Assembly: GCA_037953745.1 (NCBI GenBank)
Contig: JBAKBP010010336.1
Coordinates: 1 to 64,000, forward strand
Direction of reading: 5' to 3'
Length of the DNA: 64,000 bases
Source: Lithodes maja
Taxonomy: Eukaryota > Arthropoda > Malacostraca > Decapoda > Lithodidae
Numbering within the stretch: position 1 is the stretch's first letter; the number at the start of each line of letters is the position of its first letter. The translations under genes were made by a program, and so were the position numbers. The notes beneath the pieces are model-generated. The model saw only the letters and a program-made list of their open reading frames with translations. It ran no database searches and had not been told where the DNA came from. This document shows, piece after piece, positions 9,471 through 18,628 of the stretch.

Positions 9471-11040
9471 AGTGGAACCAATCTATGAAATCATCAAATC
9501 TTCACTGAATGAGGGAGACCTGCCAGTGGAATGGAAGAGAGCTAACATAGTACCAATTTACAAAGGAGGAGACAGAGAAAATCCGCTTAACTACAGACCG
9601 GTGTCCCTCACCAGTATTGTTTGTAAAATTTGTGAGAAAATTATAAGGAAAAAGTGGACACACTTCATTGAGGGACAGGGGGTGCTTAGCGAGAAACAAT
9701 TTGGATTCAGGGAAGGGAGATCTTGTGTATCTAATTTATTAAGCTTTTATAGCAGAGTTGTAGATGTTACACAGGAGAGAGAGGGATGGGTTGACTGTGT
9801 TTACCTGGACCTGAAAAGGCCTTTGACAGGGTGCCTCACAAAAGGTTATTGTGGAAATTGCAGGTTGTTGGAGGTGTACATGGTAGGATGTTAAAATGGA
9901 TGGAAAACTTTTTAATAGGAAGAGAAATGAGGACCACGATACGAGACGAATATTCACAGTGGAGGAGTGTGACGAGCGGAGTACCACAGGGATCAGTGTT
10001 GGGTCCGATAATGTTCCTACTTTATGTAAACGACATGCCAGAAAACTTGAATAGTCATATGAATATGTTTGCGGATAATGCTAAGATCATGAAGAATGTC
10101 ACCTGTATAGAAAGTTGTCAGGATCTTCAAAAGGACCTAGATGAGTTGCACAGATGGAGCCAAACCTGGAAAATGAGTTTCAATGCAGAAAAGTGTCATG
10201 TTTTGGAAGTGGGAACAAGTGAGATAAGGCCAAGCTGGGTGTACAAATTAGGAATTGAAATAATCGGCAAAACACGGCATGAGAAGGACCTTGGAGTGAT
10301 AATACAAGATGATCTATCCCCGGAGAAGCATATTAACATGATCATTGGAGGAGCATATGGAATAATAACCAATATGAGAGTGGCATTTAACTATTTGGAT
10401 GAAGAAATGTTAAGAAAATTGATAATGACTATGATAAGACCAAGATTAGAATATGCAGCAGTGATATGGTCACCACATTTGAAAAAACATATAAACAAAT
10501 TAGAGAAAGTCCAAAGGATAGCAACGAAGATGATCCCAAGATTGAAGGAGTTGACATATGAGGAAAGACTTAAGACACTACAACTGCCTACCTTGAAAGA
10601 GAGAAGGGAACGAGGCGACTTAATGACGATGTTCAAGGGAGTAAAAAGTTTGGAACGAGTAGATAGGGAAGATCTATTCGTGAGGGATAATGGAAGGACA
10701 AGAGGGCACGAGTTTAAGCTGAGGAAGGGCAGATGTCGTAAGGACACAAAGAAATTCAGCTTCCCATATAGGAGTATAGAGACTTGGAACAACTTGGAGG
10801 AGGAGGTGGTGAGAGCGAGGAACATTAACATGTTCAAATCTAGGTTGGATAAAAGTAAATATGGAAATAGGGCAACATAAGTTATGATATGTTAGTCCAA
10901 AATACTGGGAACTGGGAATATCCATTACGATACTTGTTTAAGTAAAATGGATTGATTATAAAGTAACTAAGACAGGACAACACGAGCGCTGCTCAATTCC
11001 TGTAAACTACAAATAGGTAAATACAAATAGGTAAATACAC
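9468..11040 (+). pseudogene. LINE L-A copy 3, 5'-truncated RT, inactivated
   Basis: Starts inside the RT (VEPIYEIIKSSLNEGD) right after the (CA)n run and ends with the stop at 10878-10880, followed by a 3' UTR to about 11040 that again ends in ACAAATAGGTAAATAC. A single missing A in the run at 9813-9817 breaks motif A: copy 2 reads MKKAFDRVSH, while here the frame goes to LKRPLTGC and resumes as MPHKRLLWKL from 9831. The catalytic box reads MFADNAK instead of FADD, so one metal-binding Asp is Asn. The rest is well kept (SGVPQGSVLGP, KVQRIATKMIP, RTRGHEFKL). The mutations show that this copy is dead. Confidence 0.85.
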
Positions 11041-11502
11041 ACACACACGCGCACGCACGACACAATCTATAACTGAACATTTTACCTTTATTAAGACTAT
11101 AATCCGCATTATATTAAGATTTCCATCTGTGAGAAACAAATATCTACCACCATTACTGCTAATGTGCACATAGATGCACAACTAATGTCAAATTTAACAA
11201 AGTAAGTTAAGTGGGGAAGAGATGTTTACTGGCCGAGAAGTTTCGTATAATGACTATTATGGGTAGCGAACACTGGCATAAATTTATTATGCGCTTGCCA
11301 GATCTGAAACTTCTTTTATTTCATAGATTTCATTTTAGTAAGCGTTGTTTCCACATAGCGATTGTGATAATTTAATTTGACTTTATATTGTCCTTGTCCC
11401 AATTTTGGTTTGTTTAGTTTGCAAGTTTTACATTTTAACTAGTTTATAATTGTATAATCTAATATCCAGTAAAGTGGCTAATGACGATTATTTTATAAGT
11501 TC
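11041..11502. other. AT-rich stretch without a recognisable gene
   Basis: Begins with CA/CG dinucleotide repeats left by L-A copy 3, then unique-looking AT-rich sequence up to the next LINE fragment. No ORF, tRNA-like box or inverted repeat stands out. Confidence 0.5.
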
Positions 11503-12290
11503 ATCTCGCTGATGACACAGCATTGGTGGCGGATTCTGATGAGAAACTGCAGCGGGTAGTCAAAGAGTTTGGTGTGGTTTGTGGAAGGAGGAAACTGAAG
11601 GTGAACGTCAATAAAAGTAAAGTAATGGTGGGTAATAGGGGAGAGCATAGGGTGAATCTAGATGTGAGGCTGGATGGAGAAATATTGGAACAAGTAGAGT
11701 GTTTTAAATATCTAGGAGGAACAATAAGCAGGAGTGGAGGTATGGAAGTGGAGGTAAAACAGAGAGTGTGTGAAGGAAGGAAGGTTTTCGGAGCAATGGG
11801 AAGTATGTGGAAGACGAGAAATCTCGGAGTGAAAGTAAAAAGTGAACAGTATCAAGGAATTGTTGTGCCAACAGTGATGTATGGGGCTGAGACATGGGCT
11901 CTGAAGAAAAAGGAGAAAAGAGGGCTGGATGTGATGGAGATGAGCTGCTTGAGGAGTATGTGTGGAGTTACTCGTAGAGACAGATTGAGGAATGAAGAGA
12001 TACGTAGGAGAGTGGGGCAGCAGGAACATTTGTCAGCCAGAGTGGACAGAAGGGTGCTGAGCTGGTATGGTCATGTTGAACGAATGGGAGATGAAAGGCT
12101 TACAAAGAGAATATGTGAGTCAGGTACAAGGGGAGATAGAAGGGCAGGAAGACCCCCATTGAGATGGAGAGACTGTGTAAGAAAGGCTTTGGATGATAGA
12201 GGAATGACTATAGATCAGGCAGGGGAAGTGGTGGTGGACAGGAGTGAATGGAGAATGCTTGTGAATAGTTGTTGTTGTTGTTGTTGTTGT
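11503..12290 (+). pseudogene. RTE-like LINE fragment (family L-F), RT C-terminal part with (TTG)n tail
   Basis: The reading begins at the RT catalytic box (LADDTALVADSDEKLQ) and runs through the conserved C-terminal region: KLKVNVNKSKVMV, FKYLGGTISRSGG, TVMYGAETWALKK, LRSMCGVTRRDR, WYGHVERMGDERL and GRPPLRWRDCVRKAL. This is the signature of RTE-type elements. It ends in a GTT run (about 12268-12290) that would read as poly-Cys; trinucleotide tails are usual in this group. It is 5'-truncated at the RT active site, so it is a dead insertion. A longer relative lies at 48.97-52.10 kb on the other strand. The open frame continues into flanking DNA to 12374, which is not part of the element. Confidence 0.8.
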
Positions 12291-13290
12291 TCCCTAAGCT
12301 GCCTGGCCGAACAGCCCCGAGTCCCTGAGAAAGGCCATGGCCACGATCGGGCTTTCCCACAGAGCTCTCATTGAGTGTAGATTGTGTTGTTGGCGTAAGT
12401 GGTTGTGTGAAATGCAGTCTTCTATGATGTGTTTAACCTGTTAAGCGCTAAATAGCCCTAGGAGCTAGGGTAGTTATTTGTGTATTTCTGCAAAAATATT
12501 CGATCTCACAGAATTTAAAAAAAAGTATATCAATGTCTTGGAAATAAGCAGCCACATCCGCCAATATATATATATCCACCCTAAAAAAATGTGGGTGTGG
12601 AGTTACGGTGGCTGCAAGTTGAAAAAAATGGCCTGATAGGCACGACATCCCCGAGCGAGCGAGTGTGTGTGAGTGAGCCAGGCGGGAGGAGAGAGAGAGA
12701 GGGTGGAGGCAAGAACGTGCGATTGATGAGAAGCAACGCTCTATATCTCGCCTAAAAAGCACCTTTATGGTTTCACCTGTTCATATTCATGAGTAAGGCA
12801 GCCCATGTGAATAATATACACTGATAAATGAAGCGCAGAGAGGCATACGGACGAATAATAGGCGAAATAAGAGTGGTGGATTGAGAAAGGTGGGTGGCGC
12901 GGGAGACAAAAGGGTCAGATTACAGTAAGTAGGTGAGATTAGCGTGGGTATATGGACAAATTTAGACCTTATAGACACTTTGTGTTGTCGTTGCTATAAT
13001 GTAAACTACGATAAAGCTTCTTGGATGGCGCAGTATGTTAGAGTAACCCGATATATCATTACCATTTTTACGCACTATTTGCTTGCAACTCATGGATGAA
13101 AGGTTATTTATTTACTTGTAAATTTCTTTACTGTTTGTTCGTAATGATAGAATATGTTAGGTTATGTAAAAGTATTATACATACAAAATACTTCGATATA
13201 CACAAGTGTATCGAGGGTATATATATATTTTTTTTGTCAAGCATTCGTCTGCCCGAAAATACGTACGCACTAATCGCTGTCAGTATAGTG
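12291..13290. other. Simple-repeat-rich stretch without a gene
   Basis: Contains a short (TA)n run near 12564, GA/GT-rich tracts near 12660-12710 and AT-rich sequence. Short ORFs in the region have no recognisable domain. The motif TTAACCTGTTAAGCGC near 12432 resembles an end of a TTAA-type element, but no partner end was found. Confidence 0.4.
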
Positions 13291-13380
13291 TGAGCGGTCA
13301 TGGTCTAGTGGTTAGAGTGATGGACTGAGTGAGATGTAGGCCTAGAGACGTAGGCCTAGAGACGTGGGTTGGAAACCAGA
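13291..13380 (+). mobile_element. tRNA-like SINE head with internal duplication
   Basis: An A-box-like TGGTCTAGTGG at 13301-13311 and a B-box-like GGGTTGGAAACC at 13366-13377 suggest a polymerase III promoter derived from a tRNA. A perfect 14-bp tandem duplication (GTAGGCCTAGAGAC, 13336-13349 and 13350-13363) lies between them and makes the spacing longer than in a tRNA; without it the distance would be normal. There is no intact cloverleaf, so a tRNA gene is unlikely. Confidence 0.5.
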
Positions 13381-13436
13381 GAGGTTATGGGGATATTTTT
13401 GGAGTGTTTATATCACTTGAAATTTTTTTTTTTTTA

Positions 13437-13498
13437 CATACTTACGCCCTGCTATTCATAAAGTCGAAAACTTTGATGAATAGCAGAGCGTAAGTATG
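13437..13498. repeat. Near-perfect 28-bp hairpin
   Basis: The left arm CATACTTACGCCCTGCTATT (start 13437) continues to about 13464. The right arm, ending GCGTAAGTATG at 13498, is its reverse complement with one mismatch and one single-base gap. The loop is about 5 nt (CGAAA). It lies 60 bp after the tRNA-like head and may be part of the same SINE or a tiny foldback element. T-rich (TTTG)n-like sequence follows. Confidence 0.65.
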
Positions 13499-13705
13499 TT
13501 TGTTTGTCTTTATTTATTTGTTTTTTATTTGTTTTTTGTTTGTTTTTTTGGTTTTTATTATTACAAAAGGTTGTTACAAAAGGTTAGTACATAAGTATAA
13601 TATTACATAGGTATATATATATATAAATAAAACAAAATATTGCCTGGCTAATGAATTAAACTGAAATAATAAATGAAAATATTGCTTGTATACAATAATA
13701 TACTG

Positions 13706-13708
<3 letters not shown>

Positions 13709-13753
<45 letters not shown>
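13709..13753. repeat. (TA)n microsatellite next to the gypsy LTR
   Basis: An uninterrupted TA run of about 45 bp ends at the first base of the LTR (TGTTACGG). The element probably inserted into the run, so any short target duplication is hidden in it. Confidence 0.85.
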
Positions 13754-13757
<4 letters not shown>

Positions 13758-15557
13758 ACGGCTGGATCGGCAATACATATTCGGGATTCTTGATCGTAGG
13801 ACAGAAATGGCTTATGTGACAACGACACGCTCGATTCCAGTCCCAAATACTATATGCTCCAGACAACAAAAGCACCAACGCCCTACAGAGTTATCGTCTA
13901 TGGTAACGAGGTACCTTAACTCGGCGAAAGTGTACAACAGGGGTAGGCTATGAGGCTAAACTCCCTCAGACATTTATAGGTTACGTTATTAATAAAGAAA
14001 TGCAATACTCAAGAAACTACGTTAATATTAAGCCTCTAATAATGTAGAATAGAAGCAGGCTAAAGGTATGACAGTGAAATGCTAAATGACAAATGTACAC
14101 GCCTACTTGAAAGCGCGTGCACTAGAATAACTGTCCCCTACTAACATGCACTAGCATGTAGCATACAAGATGTTCATGATCCAGTAGATACCTAATAATA
14201 CACATGGAAGGAACATAAATAGTAGTCACTTATTGTAATAATGAATCTATACTTGGAATAACTAAAAGGTTGCAGGCAACAGTACTGCGCCGGTAGCCTA
14301 CTACCGCATAGGCTACTTCGCTTCTCTCACTCTGTCTCCCCTCTGAGTCTGTATGCGCCCTACGCAACAGAACTCCGGACACAGCAGCAAAACGACAGTG
14401 CAGTTAATTGATACATGAAAGTATTAATAGTGTTGTCTAGTGTGTGAGTAATGTGTATTGTAAAGTGTTACATACATAAACTTAAAGAGAGCTGCAATGC
14501 ATAGTAAAATAAAGATATAACCCACTCATCATCCCCATGTGTTCTAGCTAGCAGGCCAAGTCACAGGAACAACGAGTCCCAGCACCGAAAGCGAGAACCC
14601 AGGAAAAGACTGTAGAGAACACAAGGACAGATAAATTACGTTACTCTACTATACCGGCACTACGAGCGAGCTGTAGTCTCTGGTACTACAGTCGCTCCTG
14701 GCTCGGTAGGCAAATCAAGGCTAAGTCCTCGCCCCTCTACAGACAACTCCTGGGCATGGTCGGGCTCTTACACATGGCACTAGTCTAGTCACAAATTGGA
14801 TGATGAGCTGGGCATATAACTCGTGAACATGTAGAACGTTCACCAACTATCCTCATCAAGAAGATCGCTGTTCACATTAACCCCTTAAATCTAATACATG
14901 TAAATATATGCTTGTCCTAAGAGTAATACGAGAGGTGAGTGCTGAAACTCCTTTAGGACCTCAAGGGAAGGGTATGCATTTAAATAGAGAGAAGAATGAA
15001 ATGAGAGTAATGTCGTCAGAGAGAAAGAGTGCAACCGTGAGAAATTGGGAGAGAGGGCAAGGGATGTTAGAAGCTCAAAGGTTCTAGGCAACCTGGTCAT
15101 AGAGCACACAGCGAGCCTCCAGGCAATGTGCTGTACGACAACATGGGCAGCCCAGACAGCACAGGCAGGCGGCAATGTACTACCAACCCTGTCGCACCTA
15201 GCTATAAGCGCAGGGCTGCCAACCGGTCCATACGTCTGGCAACCACCCCCCCGGCAGCGTGGCGCACCGCTACCCTCTCGCTCTGAAGTCTAACTCACTC
15301 TCTCTCTCTGAATTCCTATCATCTCATCTATCAACTTCTCCATTGATACTACATATTAAATGGAAGGTCTCGACATGGCTTAAAACAAAACCCACCACTG
15401 GTTAGCAAATGACGAGACCTTTGCAGAGATACAAAGAACATAGTTATACGTTGTCACACTCAATATAAGCAGCCAGCATGGTACACGGTCCGTGACGGTA
15501 CAGTGGAGTACCAAGGAGTACAATCAGGTTACGTTGCTACGCACTGGGTGCGTCACA
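13754..15557 (-). repeat. 3' LTR of the Gmr1-like gypsy element (1804 bp)
   Basis: On the minus strand the LTR begins TGTGACGCACCCAGTG at 15557 and ends CCAGCCGTAACA at 13754, giving canonical TG...CA ends and an imperfect terminal inverted repeat (TGTKACG). It is preceded on the coding strand by a polypurine tract and followed by a (TA)n run. The second LTR is not in the window, so the limits rest on these signals and not on a repeat comparison. At 1.8 kb it is long for a gypsy LTR. Confidence 0.7.
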
Positions 15558-15568
15558 GCCCCCCCAAG
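15558..15568 (-). promoter_or_regulatory. Polypurine tract priming plus-strand synthesis of the gypsy element
   Basis: On the minus strand CTTGGGGGGGC lies immediately upstream of the LTR start TGTGACG, which is the position and composition of a retroviral-type polypurine tract. Confidence 0.75.
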
Positions 15569-15837
15569 ATTTTAGATAATCGACCTTAGAAGCATTATCA
15601 AAATCTGACAGGCAACCAACCGACCTGCTACCCTTAGCTGCCACTAATTGCAAAAGGTGCACAACAACTGAAGTGTGAATTATACATAAAACACAATATC
15701 GCATGCATCATGCTACAACAATAAAGACTTACAAAACTAAAACAAATTTTCTAGTTTATTTTATTGTTTTATAATCTTTTTGGACGGCGTTATGATAGCC
15801 TAATTTTACTCCTGCTCAACCCACACACCGTGCACGA

Positions 15838-18459
15838 CTATCCTGGATCATCAACCCTTGATAGACAATCTGCTATCACGTTCTCACTCCCGGCAATATG
15901 CTGAATGTTGAGATTATACTCTTGGAGCATTAGGGACCACCTGGTCAACCGCATATTCCGATTGTGAAACTGATTTAGGAATTTCAAGGGATGATGGTCC
16001 GTATAAATCGTCACTACCGGGCCGTAGGCTGGAACATAAACTTCGAAATGTTTGAGCGACAAAACGATAGCAAGAAGCTCCTTCTCTATAGTCGAGTAAT
16101 TCCTTTGTGCCGAATTAAACTTGCGAGAAAAGAAGCTCACTGGGTGTTCCAAGCCCTCGGAATCAGTCTGCAGTAACACTGCCCCGGCACCCACACCGCT
16201 GGCATCAGTCGCCAGCTGAAAACTCCTGGAGAAGTCTGGGGCTCTCAAAATCGGATGTGTACACAGCAGGTGCTTGACTAGGTCGAAAGCCCTCTGACAC
16301 TCCGCAGCCCAACAGAACTTCACTGACTTCGACAGTAGATCAGTTAACGGTGCTAAGACAGTAGAGTATCCCCGGATGAAGCGCCTATAATAGCCTATCA
16401 TACCTAGGAACCGCATGACCTGGCGCTTAGTGGTGGGCCTGGGAAACATATTGATAGCCTGTATCTTGCTCAGGGGGGGGCACACCCGGCCTAACCCGAC
16501 CACGAAGCCAAGATACTGCACAGTAGCCTTTACAAACTCGCACTTCCTCAGGTTCACCACCAGCCCAGCATCGTGCAACTTCCCAAACAGGGTCTCTAAG
16601 TGCCTTAGGTGATTTTCAAAATTGTCATCATACACTATCACGTCATCAAGGTAGACCGTGCAGTTAGGGATTTCGTCACAAATATCGTTCATCAGGTTTT
16701 GAAACGTGGCAGGTGCGTTCTTAAGCCCATAAGGCATTACGTTACATTGGTAGGTCTTGCCATCTACCACAAAACCACAAACTTGCTTAGCTCGGTCTGA
16801 CAGGGGTACTTGCCAGTAGCCTTTTACAAGATCAATTTTAGTAAGGTACTTTGCATTCCCTATCTTGTCCACGCTGTCGTCAACTCGAGGCAAAGGGTAA
16901 GGGTTGGTAGTGGTCAAGCCATTTAGCCTACGAAAATCTATGCAGAACCGCACCTTGCCGTCAGGTTTTGGCTGCAACGTGACGGGTGATGTCCACTTCA
17001 CATAACCTTCAGTGATCATCCCTCTCCCAACCATGTACTTTAACTCCTCCCGTAAAGCTGGCAACTTTACCGGGGGCACACGGTAGGGCACTGACTTGAA
17101 GGGCACATTATCACCGACGTCCACGTCGTGCGTTACCTGAGTAGTGAGACCTGGGTGTTCGGCGAAAACAGAGGGGTATGACCTGAACAGGCCTAGGACA
17201 GCAGCACCCTGGTGCTCAGGCAGGTGACTTACAGCTTGCCTAGCCTCTTGTTCAGTATTCCCCGCCCACTGTTCCGCGGAAATGACACAGTCCCAGCTAT
17301 CCTCCTCAGCAGCATGACTGTCCCCACCTCCTTCTCCACCCTGGCCGCTGCAGGCCAGCACAGGGACAGTGAGAGGCTCTGAGGGGCGTCTCACATACTC
17401 TTTCATGAGGTTAACATGACATAACTGATGTTTCTTCCTACGGTCAGGTGTTGCAACGAGATAATCAAGGTCGGACAGTTTCTTAGCCACCACATACGGC
17501 CCAATAAACTTGGCAGAAAGGGGGTGTCCAGGCAAAGGTAAAAGCAACATTACCTCCTGACCCACCGAAAACTCCCGAAGCTTCACCTTGGCGTCATACT
17601 GGTGCTTCATGACCGCCTGTGCATTAACCAAGTTATTACCTGCCGCTGCCATGCAACCTATAAGTCTCTCCCGGCTCTCAAGGATATATTTAAGTACAGA
17701 CCCCGGCTTCTCTTCGCCCTCCCAGATCTCTTTCACCATACTTAAAGGTCCTCTCACATTATGGCCAAAGACTAGTTGATTTGGACTGAACCCCAGGCTC
17801 TCTCCTGGGACTTCACGTGCAGCGAACAGAACATACGGCAGACCCAAATCCCAATCAGTGTCATGTTCTGCACAGTAACAGCGTAGCATACTCTTCAGGG
17901 TCGAGTGCCACCGCTCCAAGACTCCCTGACTCTCGGGATGGTAGGCTGACGACACTACAGAACATATACCGTGCAACTGAAGGGTTTGCTTGAACAATTT
18001 GGATGTAAAATTGCTCCCCTGGTCTGACTGCACCTCACGTGGAAATCCATAACGGGAACAGAACAATAATAAGTTTTTAACAACTGCCTTTGCCGAGCCG
18101 TTTCTCATGGGGTATGCGTCCGGGTATCTCGTAGCCACATCCATGATTGTCAACAGGAATTTATTGCCACTACTAGTAGGCGGGAAAGGGCCAACCAAAT
18201 CTACTACAACTTTGCTGAACGGAGGCCCGGTGACAGGTATGGGAAACAAAGGTGCCTTCGGGATTGTCTGGTTAGGCTTCCCCGTTGTCTGGCAGGTCGC
18301 ACACCCAGCCACCCATGCACAGACATCAGCCTTGACCCCAGGCCACCAGAAAAACCTGCCCAATGCCGCCAATGTTTTTGTTACCCCCAAATGACCCGCC
18401 ACCGGCACATCATGCGCCAGACACAATAAGGACTCTCTATACTTATTTGGAACAACCAC
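15838..18459 (-). CDS. Ty3/gypsy pol with integrase upstream of RT-RNase H (Gmr1-like), 5' end missing
   Basis: Open frame of 873 residues, shown from a GTG at 18459; the frame stays open upstream to about 18510, where a LINE junction cuts it, so gag and protease are absent. Domain order is unusual. First comes integrase: an HHCC finger (H16, H23, C53, C56), then the DD35E core with D87, D146 and E182 (SDQGSNF, HPESQG), then a GPY/F-like module near 318 (FIGPYVV). RT follows (about 445-650) with DFRRLNG, IDLVKGYWQ (D543), MPYGLKNAP and YLDD 603-606. RNase H ends the protein (about 745-870) with ATDAS (D752), the Glu at about 794, TDHHPL (D821) and ADCLSRV. Standard gypsy has integrase last; copia-like order within Ty3/gypsy is known from the Gmr1 clade. 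All catalytic residues seen are intact. Confidence 0.9.
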   Translation of the reverse strand: MVVPNKYRESLLCLAHDVPVAGHLGVTKTLAALGRFFWWPGVKADVCAWVAGCATCQTTGKPNQTIPKAPLFPIPVTGPPFSKVVVDLVGPFPPTSSGNKFLLTIMDVATRYPDAYPMRNGSAKAVVKNLLLFCSRYGFPREVQSDQGSNFTSKLFKQTLQLHGICSVVSSAYHPESQGVLERWHSTLKSMLRCYCAEHDTDWDLGLPYVLFAAREVPGESLGFSPNQLVFGHNVRGPLSMVKEIWEGEEKPGSVLKYILESRERLIGCMAAAGNNLVNAQAVMKHQYDAKVKLREFSVGQEVMLLLPLPGHPLSAKFIGPYVVAKKLSDLDYLVATPDRRKKHQLCHVNLMKEYVRRPSEPLTVPVLACSGQGGEGGGDSHAAEEDSWDCVISAEQWAGNTEQEARQAVSHLPEHQGAAVLGLFRSYPSVFAEHPGLTTQVTHDVDVGDNVPFKSVPYRVPPVKLPALREELKYMVGRGMITEGYVKWTSPVTLQPKPDGKVRFCIDFRRLNGLTTTNPYPLPRVDDSVDKIGNAKYLTKIDLVKGYWQVPLSDRAKQVCGFVVDGKTYQCNVMPYGLKNAPATFQNLMNDICDEIPNCTVYLDDVIVYDDNFENHLRHLETLFGKLHDAGLVVNLRKCEFVKATVQYLGFVVGLGRVCPPLSKIQAINMFPRPTTKRQVMRFLGMIGYYRRFIRGYSTVLAPLTDLLSKSVKFCWAAECQRAFDLVKHLLCTHPILRAPDFSRSFQLATDASGVGAGAVLLQTDSEGLEHPVSFFSRKFNSAQRNYSTIEKELLAIVLSLKHFEVYVPAYGPVVTIYTDHHPLKFLNQFHNRNMRLTRWSLMLQEYNLNIQHIAGSENVIADCLSRVDDPG

Positions 18460-18628
18460 CTGGTCTACTACCCTCGCACCGCCCTCCCACTTCGATTTGG
18501 GGTCTAGAAATCTGCGGTGTTGTTGTTGATGATGCTTTTATTTTATACTAGCCCACTGGGCCTAGGCCCTCTCAAGGCTAGTGGTGGAGGAGGTGGTACA
18601 GAGTTTAAAGTCACGTATATGTCAGCAG

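Noticed and set aside
12240..12300. Poly-cysteine protein end
   Set aside because: It is the (TTG)n tail of an RTE-like LINE read in frame.
13291..13380. Functional tRNA gene
   Set aside because: A and B boxes are present but spacing is wrong because of a 14-bp duplication, and no cloverleaf can be closed.
13574..13846. Repetitive Tyr/Ile ORF
   Set aside because: A translation of the (TA)n microsatellite across the LTR junction.
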